Under the pieces are notes generated by a model that saw only the letters and a program-made list of their open reading frames with translations, did not search any database and was not told the DNA's origin. Of a DNA stretch of 64,000 nucleotides, positions 14,951 through 22,909 are shown in pieces (within the stretch, counting starts at the first letter, position 1; each line of letters opens with the position of its first letter). Source of the stretch: Blastomonas ursincola (lineage in GTDB: Bacteria > Pseudomonadota > Alphaproteobacteria > Sphingomonadales > Sphingomonadaceae); the NCBI RefSeq assembly GCF_013607875.1, contig NZ_VDES01000001.1, forward strand, positions 186,001 to 250,000, written 5' to 3'. The translations under genes were made by a program, and so were the position numbers.

Positions 14951-16403
14951 CAAGCTGATCTTGGTGCTCGACGAAGGCACGACCTCGACCCGCGCGATGC
15001 TCTATACGCTGGCGGGCGAATGGATCGCGACCGAGCAGCACGACATCACGCAATATTATCCGCAGCCCGGCTGGGTCGAACATGATGCGACCGAAATCTG
15101 GGAACGCACGCTTGCCTGTGCGCAGGCCATGGTCGCGCGCGCCGGAGGGGCCGAGCGGATCGCCGCGATCGGCGTCACCAACCAGCGCGAGACCGTGGTT
15201 GCGTGGGACAAGGCGACCGGCCAGCCGCTGGGCAAGGCGATCGTCTGGCAGGACCGGCGGACCGACGAACAGTGCCAGCAATTGCGCGCGGGCGGCCATG
15301 AGGCGGCGGTGCAATCGGCCACCGGGCTGCTGCTCGACCCCTATTTTTCGGCGACCAAGATGGCGTGGATGCTGCGCAACATCGAGGGTGCGGACGCACT
15401 GGGCGACCGGCTCGCCTTCGGCACGATCGAAAGCTGGCTGGTGTGGAACCTCACCGGCGGGCTGCACATTTCCGACGTTTCCAACGCCAGCCGCACGAGC
15501 CTGCTCGCGCTGACCGGGCAGAGCTGGGACGATGGCCTGTGCGACCTGTTCGGCGTGCCGCGCGCGGCGCTGCCGGAAGTCGTGGCCAGCACCGGCGCGT
15601 TCGGAACGACGAAGCCAGAACTGTTCGGCGGCCCGATCCCGATCACGGGTCTGGCGGGTGACCAGCAATCGGCGACCATCGGCCAGGGCTGTTTCGATGT
15701 CGGCCAGACAAAGGCGACGCTCGGCACCGGCGCTTTTATCCTGGCGAACATGGGCCAGAACCCGCCGCGATCCGAGCACCGGCTGCTCGGTACCGTATTG
15801 TGCGAGGTGAACGGCACGCGCAGCTTCGCGCTCGAAGGATCGGTATTCGTCGCGGGCAGCCTGGTCAAATGGCTGCGCGACAGCATCGGCCTGCTCGGAA
15901 ATGCGGCAGAGAGCGAGGCGCTGGCGCGTTCCGTTCCGGACAGCGGCGGCGTGGTCGTAGTCCCTGCCCTGTCCGGGCTTGGTGCGCCCTATTGGCTGCC
16001 TGATGCACGTGGTTCGATCACCGGGCTCTCGTTCGCGACGACGCGCGCGCATATCGTCCGCGCCTCGCTCGAATCGGTCGCCAATGTGTTCCACGATCTC
16101 GGCCGCGCCTTTGGTGCCGATGGCGCGCCGTGGTCGGTGCTGCGGCTGGATGGTGGGATGAGCGCGAACGACTGGATCGCGCAGGATATTGCCGATGTGC
16201 TGAATATCCCGTGCGAACGCCCCAGCGATGTCGAGACGACGGCACGCGGGGCGGCGATCCTCGCGGCGATCGGTTCAGGCCATTATGGCTCGCTCGAAGA
16301 GGCGCGCGCGATGGTATCGCCCATCCAGACGTTCGACCCGCGAATGGACAGCGCAGCCCGCGACCAGCGCCTCGGCCAATGGACCAAGGCGCTGGCCTGC
16401 TGA
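14943..16403 (+). CDS. glpK: Glycerol kinase
   Basis: A 486-residue FGGY-family kinase. LDEGTTSTRAMLY at residues 9-21, GVTNQRETVVAWD, WQDRRTD, GDQQSATIGQGCF and the FGGY second signature region GLGAPYWLPDARGSITGLS identify glycerol kinase. It phosphorylates cytoplasmic glycerol to glycerol-3-phosphate for GlpD, encoded three genes upstream. The ATG at 14943 lies inside the end of the RibB-like gene (8-base overlap), preceded by CACGGAGG. It is the last gene of the operon and stops 4 bases before the convergent ExuT-like gene. No facilitator (glpF) is present, which fits an internal glycerol source. Confidence 0.94.
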   Translation: MADKLILVLDEGTTSTRAMLYTLAGEWIATEQHDITQYYPQPGWVEHDATEIWERTLACAQAMVARAGGAERIAAIGVTNQRETVVAWDKATGQPLGKAIVWQDRRTDEQCQQLRAGGHEAAVQSATGLLLDPYFSATKMAWMLRNIEGADALGDRLAFGTIESWLVWNLTGGLHISDVSNASRTSLLALTGQSWDDGLCDLFGVPRAALPEVVASTGAFGTTKPELFGGPIPITGLAGDQQSATIGQGCFDVGQTKATLGTGAFILANMGQNPPRSEHRLLGTVLCEVNGTRSFALEGSVFVAGSLVKWLRDSIGLLGNAAESEALARSVPDSGGVVVVPALSGLGAPYWLPDARGSITGLSFATTRAHIVRASLESVANVFHDLGRAFGADGAPWSVLRLDGGMSANDWIAQDIADVLNIPCERPSDVETTARGAAILAAIGSGHYGSLEEARAMVSPIQTFDPRMDSAARDQRLGQWTKALAC

Positions 16404-16407
16404 ACGA

Positions 16408-17706
16408 TCAGACCTTGGCCGGAGCCAGCCTGGGGCTGAGCAGGTGCACCACCAGCAGCGCCGCCAGATAGGCGCTGGCGCAGATTGCGAACAGGATTTC
16501 ATAGCTGCCGGTGCTGTCGAGAATATAACCGGTGAACAGCGCCATCCCCATCCCGCCGAGCGCGCCCACGGTACCGCCGATGCCCACGACCGAGCCCACC
16601 GCACCACGCGGGAACACGTCCGACGGCAGGGTATAAAGGTTCGCCGAGAAAGCCTGATGCGCTGCCGTGGCCAGGCCGATGATCAGCACCGCACCCCAGA
16701 CGCTGTCAATTCCTTGCGCGAACCAGATCGGCGTGACGGCAAGCGCGCAGACCAGCATCGTCGACTTGCGCGCGAAATTGGGGGTCTTGCCCGCCTTGAT
16801 CAGCCGCGAGGACATCCAGCCGCCGAAGATGGAGCCACCGTCCGAGATCAGATAGATCGCGGCGAGCGGCAGGCCGAAGGTTTTCAGGTCCATATCATAG
16901 CGCTCGAACAGATAGCCGGGCAGCCAGAACAGGAAGAACCACCAGATGGGGTCGATCAGGAACTTGCCCAGCGCATAGGCCCAGGTCTCGCGCACGGTGA
17001 GCAACTTGGCCCAGCCGATCTTCTCGACCGGGTCTGCCGGGTCCTGCTGGATCCAGGCGAGTTCCCCCGCCGAAACGCTCTTGTGCTCGGTCGGGTGGCG
17101 ATAGATCGCCCACCACGCGGCCAGCCAGACCAGGCCAAAGATGCCGGTTATATAAAAGGCCTCGCGCCAACCGAACCACAGGACCAGCGCAGGCACGAGC
17201 AACGGGGTGATGATCGCGCCGACATTGGCCCCGGCATTGAACAGCCCGATGGCAAAGGCGCGCTCGCGCTGCGGGAACCAGTCGGTCACCGCCTTGATGC
17301 CGGCGGGGAAGTTGCCGCTCTCGCCGATGCCGAGGCCGAAGCGCGCGGCGGCGAAGCTGGTGACGCCGGTGGCGAGCCCGTGCGCCATATGCCCGGCGGT
17401 CCAGATGACGATCGCGACCGCATAGCCCAACCGCGCCCCGATCACGTCGACAATGCGGCCGAAGCCGATATAGCCGATCGCATAGGCAACCTGGAACCAG
17501 AAGACGATCGCGGCAAAGTCGGTCTCGGTCCAGCCGAATTCGGCGACCAAAGTCGGCTTGAGCACGCCGATCATCTGGCGGTCGATATAGTTGATCGCGG
17601 TGGCCGCGAACAGCAGGCCGACAATCACCCAGCGATAGCGCCCTGCCCTGCCCGCAGCGGCGTCGAGCGCCTGGGGCCGTGTCGCAGTTGCGGCGGATTC
17701 AACCAT
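16408..17706 (-). CDS. MFS hexuronate transporter (ExuT-like)
   Basis: A 432-residue twelve-helix transporter of the anion:cation symporter family. NYIDRQMIGVLKPTL, GIGESGNFPAGIKAVTDWFP and FNAGANVGAIITPL match hexuronate transporters of the ExuT type. The ATG at 17706 has GGGAGAG nine bases upstream; a TTG 15 bases earlier is an alternative. It follows the FAH-fold hydratase gene by 57 bases on the same strand, and that unit has a uronate-type operator in front of it. Galacturonate, or a hexuronate released by the pectate lyase system, is the likely substrate. Confidence 0.86.
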   Translation of the reverse strand: MVESAATATRPQALDAAAGRAGRYRWVIVGLLFAATAINYIDRQMIGVLKPTLVAEFGWTETDFAAIVFWFQVAYAIGYIGFGRIVDVIGARLGYAVAIVIWTAGHMAHGLATGVTSFAAARFGLGIGESGNFPAGIKAVTDWFPQRERAFAIGLFNAGANVGAIITPLLVPALVLWFGWREAFYITGIFGLVWLAAWWAIYRHPTEHKSVSAGELAWIQQDPADPVEKIGWAKLLTVRETWAYALGKFLIDPIWWFFLFWLPGYLFERYDMDLKTFGLPLAAIYLISDGGSIFGGWMSSRLIKAGKTPNFARKSTMLVCALAVTPIWFAQGIDSVWGAVLIIGLATAAHQAFSANLYTLPSDVFPRGAVGSVVGIGGTVGALGGMGMALFTGYILDSTGSYEILFAICASAYLAALLVVHLLSPRLAPAKV

Positions 17707-17763
17707 GTTCAGCTCTCCCAAAGCAGCGCCCGGCCTTTACCGATCCGCCTCCGTTCTGTCCCG

Positions 17764-18579
17764 TCAGCGTGGTTGCGCCGCCACCACGCGGCAGCGCACA
17801 TCGCCATGTCCGACAAATTCGGCGCGGAAACTCTGCCCGACCGCAATCTCGTGCACGCCGGTGATCGCACCGGTCGAAACCCATAGCCCCTGCGAAACGT
17901 CAAATCCGCGCTGGATAAGGTTCGCCAGCAGAAAGCGCACCGCGCCATAAGGCCCATCGAGCATGGTCGCCGCGGTCGCCTGGCCAACCTCTGCGCCGTC
18001 GATCTCGCTGCGCACCAGAATGGCGCACAGATCTACCTCGCGCCAACCGGTCAGCTCTGCACCGAGCACCACGCCGGCATTGTTGCCGAAATCGGACACA
18101 GTGACCGCCGGGCCATCCAGATTGATCCGCGCATAAGGCGAGCTGGCAATCTCGATGCCGAGCCGCACATCGTCGAGGATTGCGCGGGTGCCATCATCAT
18201 CGGTTGGGACCGGGCCGGCAAATCCGGGCGCGACATGCAGCAGGATTTCCGCCTCGCCTGCCGCAAAGCCGCCTTCGAACACTGGCATCTCGGGCTCGGC
18301 GCCCGAGGCGGCATCGACGATGCTGTCCGCAAAAATGGGCCCTGAAAGACGGTTTGCGCCCAGCGTGCCGTCGAGCGGCGGATTGATCCGCCCGACCTTC
18401 CAGCCCGCCACCGCGCGGCCATCGAAATGGATGGCACGATCCTGAATGGAATAAGCTGTGTCCAGCGCGGCGGGGGCGACGCCCGGATAATCGCTCAGCG
18501 CCCTCGCTTCGCGCCGCGCGCTGACAAAGGCCTGCGCCACCGCGTCCACCTGTGCACTGACCTGCAATTCCATCCCCAT
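17764..18579 (-). CDS. FAH-fold 2-keto-4-pentenoate hydratase-like protein
   Basis: A 271-residue protein of the 2-oxopent-4-enoate hydratase branch of the fumarylacetoacetase superfamily (YSIQDRAI, GWKVGRINPPLDG, EAEILLHVAPG, RLGIEIASSPYARI). Classical members act in aromatic meta-cleavage. Here the neighbours are uronate genes and the promoter carries a uronate-type operator (18613), so a 2-keto-3-deoxy sugar acid is more likely as substrate than an aromatic product. The start at 18579 has GAAGGA eight bases upstream. It is probably co-transcribed with the ExuT-like gene. The exact reaction cannot be told from sequence. Confidence 0.7.
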   Translation of the reverse strand: MGMELQVSAQVDAVAQAFVSARREARALSDYPGVAPAALDTAYSIQDRAIHFDGRAVAGWKVGRINPPLDGTLGANRLSGPIFADSIVDAASGAEPEMPVFEGGFAAGEAEILLHVAPGFAGPVPTDDDGTRAILDDVRLGIEIASSPYARINLDGPAVTVSDFGNNAGVVLGAELTGWREVDLCAILVRSEIDGAEVGQATAATMLDGPYGAVRFLLANLIQRGFDVSQGLWVSTGAITGVHEIAVGQSFRAEFVGHGDVRCRVVAAQPR

Positions 18580-18612
18580 CCTGTCGTCCTTCTCTCAATT
18601 CCGATGCCTAGA

Positions 18613-18626
18613 GGAAACCGGTGTCA
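18613..18626. promoter_or_regulatory. Uronate-regulon operator before hydratase/exuT
   Basis: GGAAACC-GGTGTCA, 34 bases upstream of the hydratase start on the minus strand. It matches the operator family of the island, whose strongest half is TGACACC on the opposite strand. Confidence 0.6.
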
Positions 18627-18660
18627 TCCGCAAGGGGCGGCGTGTTTGCCGCCCGCTCCT

Positions 18661-20163
18661 CTAGAGCGTCACACCCTTTTTCCAGATCGCAATCGCTCGC
18701 TGCCCTGCCCGCTCTGCCGCCGTCCGTTCGCCGCTGGCGATCGCGATCAACCTGTTCATAAACGCGCGATCGACCGTCTCGACAGTGCCTTCGAGCGCGG
18801 CCGAGGCGTCGAAATCAATCCAGTGTTGCTTGCTGGTCGCGAGCGCCCGGTTCGAGGCGATCTTGACCGTCGGCGCGGGAAAACCGAGCGGCGTCCCGCG
18901 TCCGGTAGTGAACAGCACCAGCGTCGCCCCTGCGGCGGTCAGCGCGGTCGACGACACTGCGTCGTTGCCCGGCGCTTCGAGCAGCGCGAGTCCGGGCCGG
19001 TCAGCTTGCGCTCCATAGGCGATCACGCTGGTGAGCGGCGCGGTCCCGGCCTTCTGCACTGCGCCCGCCGACTTTTCCTCGAGCGTGGTGATGCCGCCTG
19101 CGATATTGCCGGGTGAGGGATTTTCTGAGACGGGCAGGCCCTGGTCCAGATAATAGCGCTTGAAGCGGTTCACGAGCGTCGCGGCGGCACCGAAGACCTG
19201 TGCGTCGACCGCGCGGTCGAGCAGCGCCTGCTCTGCGCCGAAAATCTCGGGGATCTCGGTCAAAATCGGCGTACCGCCCGCCGCAGCGAGCGTCTCACTG
19301 AACCGGCCGAGCAATGGATTGGCGGTAAGCCCGGAAAAGCCGTCGGACCCGCCGCATTTGAGCCCCACGACCAATGCACCCAGCGGCAGCGGTTCGCGCT
19401 GCGCCTGCGCTGCCTCGGCCACCATCGCATCGATGATCGCGCCCGCTTCGGCCAGCTCGTCCCCCGCCGCCTGCGACGACAGGCTGCGCACCTTGGCTCG
19501 TGCGGACAGCGGGATCGCGTCGATCAGCGCCGCGAGCTGGTTCGATTCGCAGCCCAGTCCCAGCAGAAGCACGCCCGCCGCATTGGGATGCGCCGCCAGC
19601 CCTGCCAGCAGCGCGCGCGTGCCCGCCAGGTCGTCGCCGAGCTGCGAACAGCCGTGCGGATGCGGATAGGCAATGATGCCGTCGATCTTCCCGGCGCTGA
19701 TCAGCGCGGCATGACGCTGCTCCGCCGATCGCGCGATCTGCTCGGCCGTCAAAGCGACACAGCCTACCGTCGGCAATATCCAGATCTCGTTGCGCGTGGC
19801 TGCACGGCCATCCGCGCGGCGATAGCCCTGCCAGACCGGCTCTTCGTCAAAGGTTGCGGCCCCGGTCGAAAGCGAAGCCCGGCCTGGCACATACTGCTCC
19901 TCGCCCACAAGCGCGGTCACCAGATTGTGGCTATGGACATGCTCGCCCGGTGCGATCGCGGCTGAGGCACGGCCGATCGGCAGGCCGTATTTCACCACGC
20001 GGTCGCCTGCCCGATGGGCCTTGAGCGAAAATTTGTGCCCTTGGGGAATGTCCTGGGCGAGTACATGACTGGCCCCCGCCAGAGCCACCTGTTCGCCCGC
20101 ACGTAACGGACGCAATGCCACTGCCACCGTGTCTGCGGCGTGCACCTGCATCGCATCGGACAT
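18661..20163 (-). CDS. uxaA: Altronate dehydratase
   Basis: A 500-residue protein of the UxaA/GarD dehydratase family. It has the N-terminal SAF domain (residues about 10-90) and the large catalytic domain with GYRRADGRAATRNEIWILPTVGC, HPHGCSQLGDD, LGLGCESNQ, GLKCGGSDGFSGLTANPLLG and SPGNIAGGITTLEEKSAGAVQKAG. It dehydrates D-altronate to 2-keto-3-deoxygluconate (KDG), the galacturonate branch. KDG is then used by the kinase at 22906. The isomerase UxaC and reductase UxaB are not in the window. Its promoter has an operator at 20224, and it is divergent from the LacI gene. Galactarate dehydratase is the main alternative, but the island favours altronate. Confidence 0.88.
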   Translation of the reverse strand: MSDAMQVHAADTVAVALRPLRAGEQVALAGASHVLAQDIPQGHKFSLKAHRAGDRVVKYGLPIGRASAAIAPGEHVHSHNLVTALVGEEQYVPGRASLSTGAATFDEEPVWQGYRRADGRAATRNEIWILPTVGCVALTAEQIARSAEQRHAALISAGKIDGIIAYPHPHGCSQLGDDLAGTRALLAGLAAHPNAAGVLLLGLGCESNQLAALIDAIPLSARAKVRSLSSQAAGDELAEAGAIIDAMVAEAAQAQREPLPLGALVVGLKCGGSDGFSGLTANPLLGRFSETLAAAGGTPILTEIPEIFGAEQALLDRAVDAQVFGAAATLVNRFKRYYLDQGLPVSENPSPGNIAGGITTLEEKSAGAVQKAGTAPLTSVIAYGAQADRPGLALLEAPGNDAVSSTALTAAGATLVLFTTGRGTPLGFPAPTVKIASNRALATSKQHWIDFDASAALEGTVETVDRAFMNRLIAIASGERTAAERAGQRAIAIWKKGVTL

Positions 20164-20223
20164 GTGGTGTTTCCCCTCGCGTCACGACTCTGGAACGGTC
20201 GTTCCGGATAGGCATAGCGCTAT

Positions 20224-20237
20224 GGTAACCGGTGTCA
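20224..20237. promoter_or_regulatory. Uronate-regulon operator before uxaA
   Basis: GGTAACC-GGTGTCA centred 67 bp from the next operator at 20291 within the 166-bp uxaA/LacI divergent region. The reverse complement equals the sites at 21387 and 27237 exactly. Confidence 0.7.
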
Positions 20238-20290
20238 ATCCCGCCGGGATTGCGTTTGACGCAAACATGTGGCTAGGAAGTGCCTTGCAC

Positions 20291-20304
20291 TGACACCGGT
20301 GTAG
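20291..20304. promoter_or_regulatory. Uronate-regulon operator before the LacI gene
   Basis: TGACACC-GGTGTAG, the most symmetrical copy (TGACACCGGTGT), 26 bases upstream of the regulator start. It suggests autoregulation, and the pairing with 20224 could allow looping. Confidence 0.7.
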
Positions 20305-20329
20305 CATCGCGAATGGGGGCAAGACGGAC

Positions 20330-21346
20330 GTGGCCAGGGCAAAGGACGGCAAGCCGACAATCAACGATGTGGCCCGTCTGGCCGGAGTGTCGAAGAAGAC
20401 GGTGAGCCGCGTCATCAACCGTTCCCCGCTGCTGAATGCGCAAACGCGCGAAAAGGTCGAGGCGGTGATTGCTGAACTCGGCTATGTGCCCAATCCGCAG
20501 GCGCGCGCGCTGGCGCTGCGCCGCAATTTCCTGATCGGGCTGATCCACGACAACCCCAATGCGCAGATGGTGCTGGGCGTACAGGAGGGCATATTGTCGG
20601 CGATCCGCGATACCGAATTCGCGCTGGTCGTCCGCCCGGTCAACCGCCGCTCGCCCGACATGCTCGACGATGTGCGCACGTTTCTGGACCAGCAGCGGCT
20701 GTTCGGCGTGCTGCTCCTCCCGCCGATTTCGGAAAATGACGCGCTCGCCCAACTGTGCGACGAACTAGGCGTCACCTATGTCCGGATGGGGTCGGTGCGG
20801 CTGGACGAGGACGTGCACATGGTCGCGTCGAACGACCGCGAGGCCGTCGCCAAGGCCGTGGGCTATCTGATCGGCCAGGGGCATCGTCGCATCGGATTCG
20901 TCGCAGGCCCCGAAGGCTTCCGTTCTGCCGCAGAGCGCGCGCTGGGCTATCGCGACGCGCTCGATAGCGCAGGCGTTGCCATCGACGAGACGATCATGGC
21001 CGAGGGCAACTATACTTTCGAGACCGGGATCGCCGCGGGAGAAAAGCTGCTCGCCGCCTCGCCTCGCCCCAGCGCAATTTTCGCCAGCAACGACGAGATG
21101 GCCGCCGGTGTGCTGCACGCCGCGCGCAGCATCGGCATGTCGGTGCCCGAGGACCTGTCGATCATCGGCTTCGACGATACGGCGATCGCCGCGCACATCT
21201 GGCCACCGCTGACCACGGTGCGCTGGCCGATCCAGGCGATGGCCAAGGCCGCTGCGATCAAGCTGATCGATCCGGTCGAGGCGCGCGATCAGCCATCCCA
21301 TTTCCTGTCCGACCTGATCGAGCGCGCCTCCGTCGCACCGCTCTGA
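20330..21346 (+). CDS. LacI-family regulator of the pectin/uronate island
   Basis: A 338-residue LacI/GalR repressor. The helix-turn-helix reads INDVARLAGVSKKTVSRVIN (about residues 11-30) and the effector domain has FASNDEMAAGVLHAA and IGFDDTAIA. The GTG at 20330 has GGGGGC about ten bases upstream. It is divergent from uxaA and followed by the dhuI-kduD-kdgK genes, with operators in both directions, so it is the natural candidate to bind the TGACACC-GGT sites across the island and before pckA. KDG or a galacturonate intermediate would be the expected inducer by analogy with other uronate repressors; this is inferred. Confidence 0.88.
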   Translation: MARAKDGKPTINDVARLAGVSKKTVSRVINRSPLLNAQTREKVEAVIAELGYVPNPQARALALRRNFLIGLIHDNPNAQMVLGVQEGILSAIRDTEFALVVRPVNRRSPDMLDDVRTFLDQQRLFGVLLLPPISENDALAQLCDELGVTYVRMGSVRLDEDVHMVASNDREAVAKAVGYLIGQGHRRIGFVAGPEGFRSAAERALGYRDALDSAGVAIDETIMAEGNYTFETGIAAGEKLLAASPRPSAIFASNDEMAAGVLHAARSIGMSVPEDLSIIGFDDTAIAAHIWPPLTTVRWPIQAMAKAAAIKLIDPVEARDQPSHFLSDLIERASVAPL

Positions 21347-21386
21347 ACCAATCCAACCACCCCGCAATAGAGCTTGCACCGATCAA

Positions 21387-21400
21387 TGACACCGGTTACC
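21387..21400. promoter_or_regulatory. Uronate-regulon operator before the isomerase operon
   Basis: TGACACC-GGTTACC, 72 bases upstream of the isomerase start, in the 125-bp gap after the LacI gene. Identical to the site at 27237. Confidence 0.7.
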
Positions 21401-21471
21401 AAGCGAGCCAATATTCCCCCGAACCCAATCGGGCCGGACTCGCCGAGCACCGCCGCCCGGACAGGAGAGAC

Positions 21472-22113
21472 ATGATGAAGATCGCCCTGATCACCGAGAA
21501 CAGCCAGGCCGCCAAGAACGGCATCATCCACGAGGCGCTGACCGATATCGCGCTGCCGCTGGGGCACGAGGTGTTCAACTACGGCATGTACACCGCCGAG
21601 GATTCGGCCTCGCTGACCTATGTCATGAACGGCCTGCTCGCAGGCATCCTGCTCAATTCGGGCGCGGCGGATTTCGTCGTCACCGGCTGCGGCACCGGCA
21701 TGGGATCGATGCTGGCGTGCAACGCGATGCCCGGCGTGTTCTGCGGGCTGGTGATCGACCCGACCGATGCGTTCCTGTTCGGCCAGATCAACGACGGCAA
21801 CGCGATCTCGATGCCCTATGCCAAGGGCTTTGGCTGGGCGGCGGAGCTCAATCTGCGCGATTGCTATGCCAAGCTGTTCGACGGCGAGCGCGGTCTGGGC
21901 TATCCCAAGGAGCGCGCCGCGATCATGGCCAAGAACCGCGGCATCCTGAAGGACCTCAAGGCCGCGAGCTGCCATGACATGCTCACGGTGCTGAAGACGG
22001 TCGACCAGGATCTGCTCAAGGCGGCGATCGCTGGTGAGAAGTTCGCCGAACTGTTCTATGCCAATTGCCAGGACGAGGCGATCGCCGACTATCTGCGCGG
22101 CCTTTCGGCCTGA
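21472..22113 (+). CDS. dhuI: RpiB/LacAB-family isomerase, DhuI-type (5-keto-4-deoxyuronate isomerase)
   Basis: A 213-residue protein of the RpiB/LacA/LacB family with the active-site segment VVTGCGTGMGSMLACN. Segments such as KIALITENSQAAKN, FNYGMY, LTYVMNGLLAGILLNSGA, GLVIDPTDAFLFGQINDGNAISMPYAKGFGW and LKTVDQDLLK resemble streptococcal DhuI, which isomerises 4-deoxy-5-keto-uronate (DKI) to the 2-keto-3-deoxy form. In the island it would replace the cupin-type KduI. Two adjacent ATGs (21472, 21475) follow GGAGAG; the second has the better spacing. It is followed after 28 bases by the KduD-type dehydrogenase, the expected next step. Confidence 0.82.
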   Translation: MMKIALITENSQAAKNGIIHEALTDIALPLGHEVFNYGMYTAEDSASLTYVMNGLLAGILLNSGAADFVVTGCGTGMGSMLACNAMPGVFCGLVIDPTDAFLFGQINDGNAISMPYAKGFGWAAELNLRDCYAKLFDGERGLGYPKERAAIMAKNRGILKDLKAASCHDMLTVLKTVDQDLLKAAIAGEKFAELFYANCQDEAIADYLRGLSA

Positions 22114-22141
22114 TCGACCCGGCCGACAGGGGAGCGGAACC

Positions 22142-22909
22142 ATGAGCCTATTCGACCTTTCGGGCCGCGTCGCGGTGGTAACCGGCGCCAATACCGGCAT
22201 CGGCCAGGGCATCGCACTGGCACTGGCCGAGGCGGGCGCAGACATCGCCGCTGTCGGCCGCACGCCTGCCGAGGAGACCGCCGCCAAGGTGCGCGCGCTG
22301 GGCCGCCGGTGCGAGCTTGTCTCGGCGGATCTCGGCACCATCGCTCCGGTCCAGGCCGTGGTCGACCAGGTGCTCGAAGCGCTGGGCGGGCTCGATATCC
22401 TGGTCAACAATGCCGGCATCATCCGCCGTGCCGATGCGGTCGACTTTACCGCGGAAGATTGGGACGCGGTGGTCGACACCAACCTCAAGTCGGTGTTCTT
22501 CCTCAGCCAAGCGGCAGGCCGTCACATGATCGCTCAGCGCGAGGCAACGGGGCGGCGCGGCAAGATCATCAACATCGCCTCGATGCTGAGCTTCCAGGGC
22601 GGCATCCGCGTGCCGAGCTATACCGCGAGCAAGAGCGGCGTTGCCGGGCTTACCAAGCTGCTCGCCTGCGAATGGGCGGCCAAGGGCGTGAACGTCAACG
22701 CGATCGCGCCCGGCTATATCGCCACCAACAACACCGCCGCTCTGCAGGCCGACGAGACGCGCAACCGCCAGATCATGGAGCGCATTCCCGAAGGCCGCTG
22801 GGGCGATCCTGCCGATATCGGCGGCGCGGCGGTGTTCCTGGCGAGCAGCGCTGCAGACTATGTCCAGGGCCATGTGCTCGCGGTCGATGGCGGATGGCTC
22901 GCGCGGTGA
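22142..22909 (+). CDS. kduD: SDR dehydrogenase, KduD/DhuD-type (2-deoxy-gluconate 3-dehydrogenase)
   Basis: A 255-residue short-chain dehydrogenase: TGANTGIG at about residues 14-21, NNAG near 90, catalytic Ser in INIASMLSFQGG and YxxxK in YTASKSG. The sequence (MSLFDLSGRVAVVTG, GIRVPSYTASKSGVAGLTK, APGYIATNNT) matches KduD enzymes, which reduce 2,5-diketo-3-deoxygluconate to KDG. It is coupled to the next gene by a GTGA overlap. AGGGGAGCGG precedes the ATG. Together with the isomerase it converts unsaturated galacturonate from lyase products to KDG. Confidence 0.88.
   Translation: MSLFDLSGRVAVVTGANTGIGQGIALALAEAGADIAAVGRTPAEETAAKVRALGRRCELVSADLGTIAPVQAVVDQVLEALGGLDILVNNAGIIRRADAVDFTAEDWDAVVDTNLKSVFFLSQAAGRHMIAQREATGRRGKIINIASMLSFQGGIRVPSYTASKSGVAGLTKLLACEWAAKGVNVNAIAPGYIATNNTAALQADETRNRQIMERIPEGRWGDPADIGGAAVFLASSAADYVQGHVLAVDGGWLAR

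Noticed and set aside
1-16403. Sulfo-EMP or sulfo-ED sulfoquinovose pathway
   Set aside because: No SQ isomerase, sulfofructose kinase, sulfofructose-phosphate aldolase or SQ dehydrogenase is visible; the monooxygenase pair defines the SMO route.
17764-18579. Aromatic meta-cleavage hydratase
   Set aside because: No dioxygenase, aldolase or aldehyde dehydrogenase partners are present, and the promoter carries the uronate operator.
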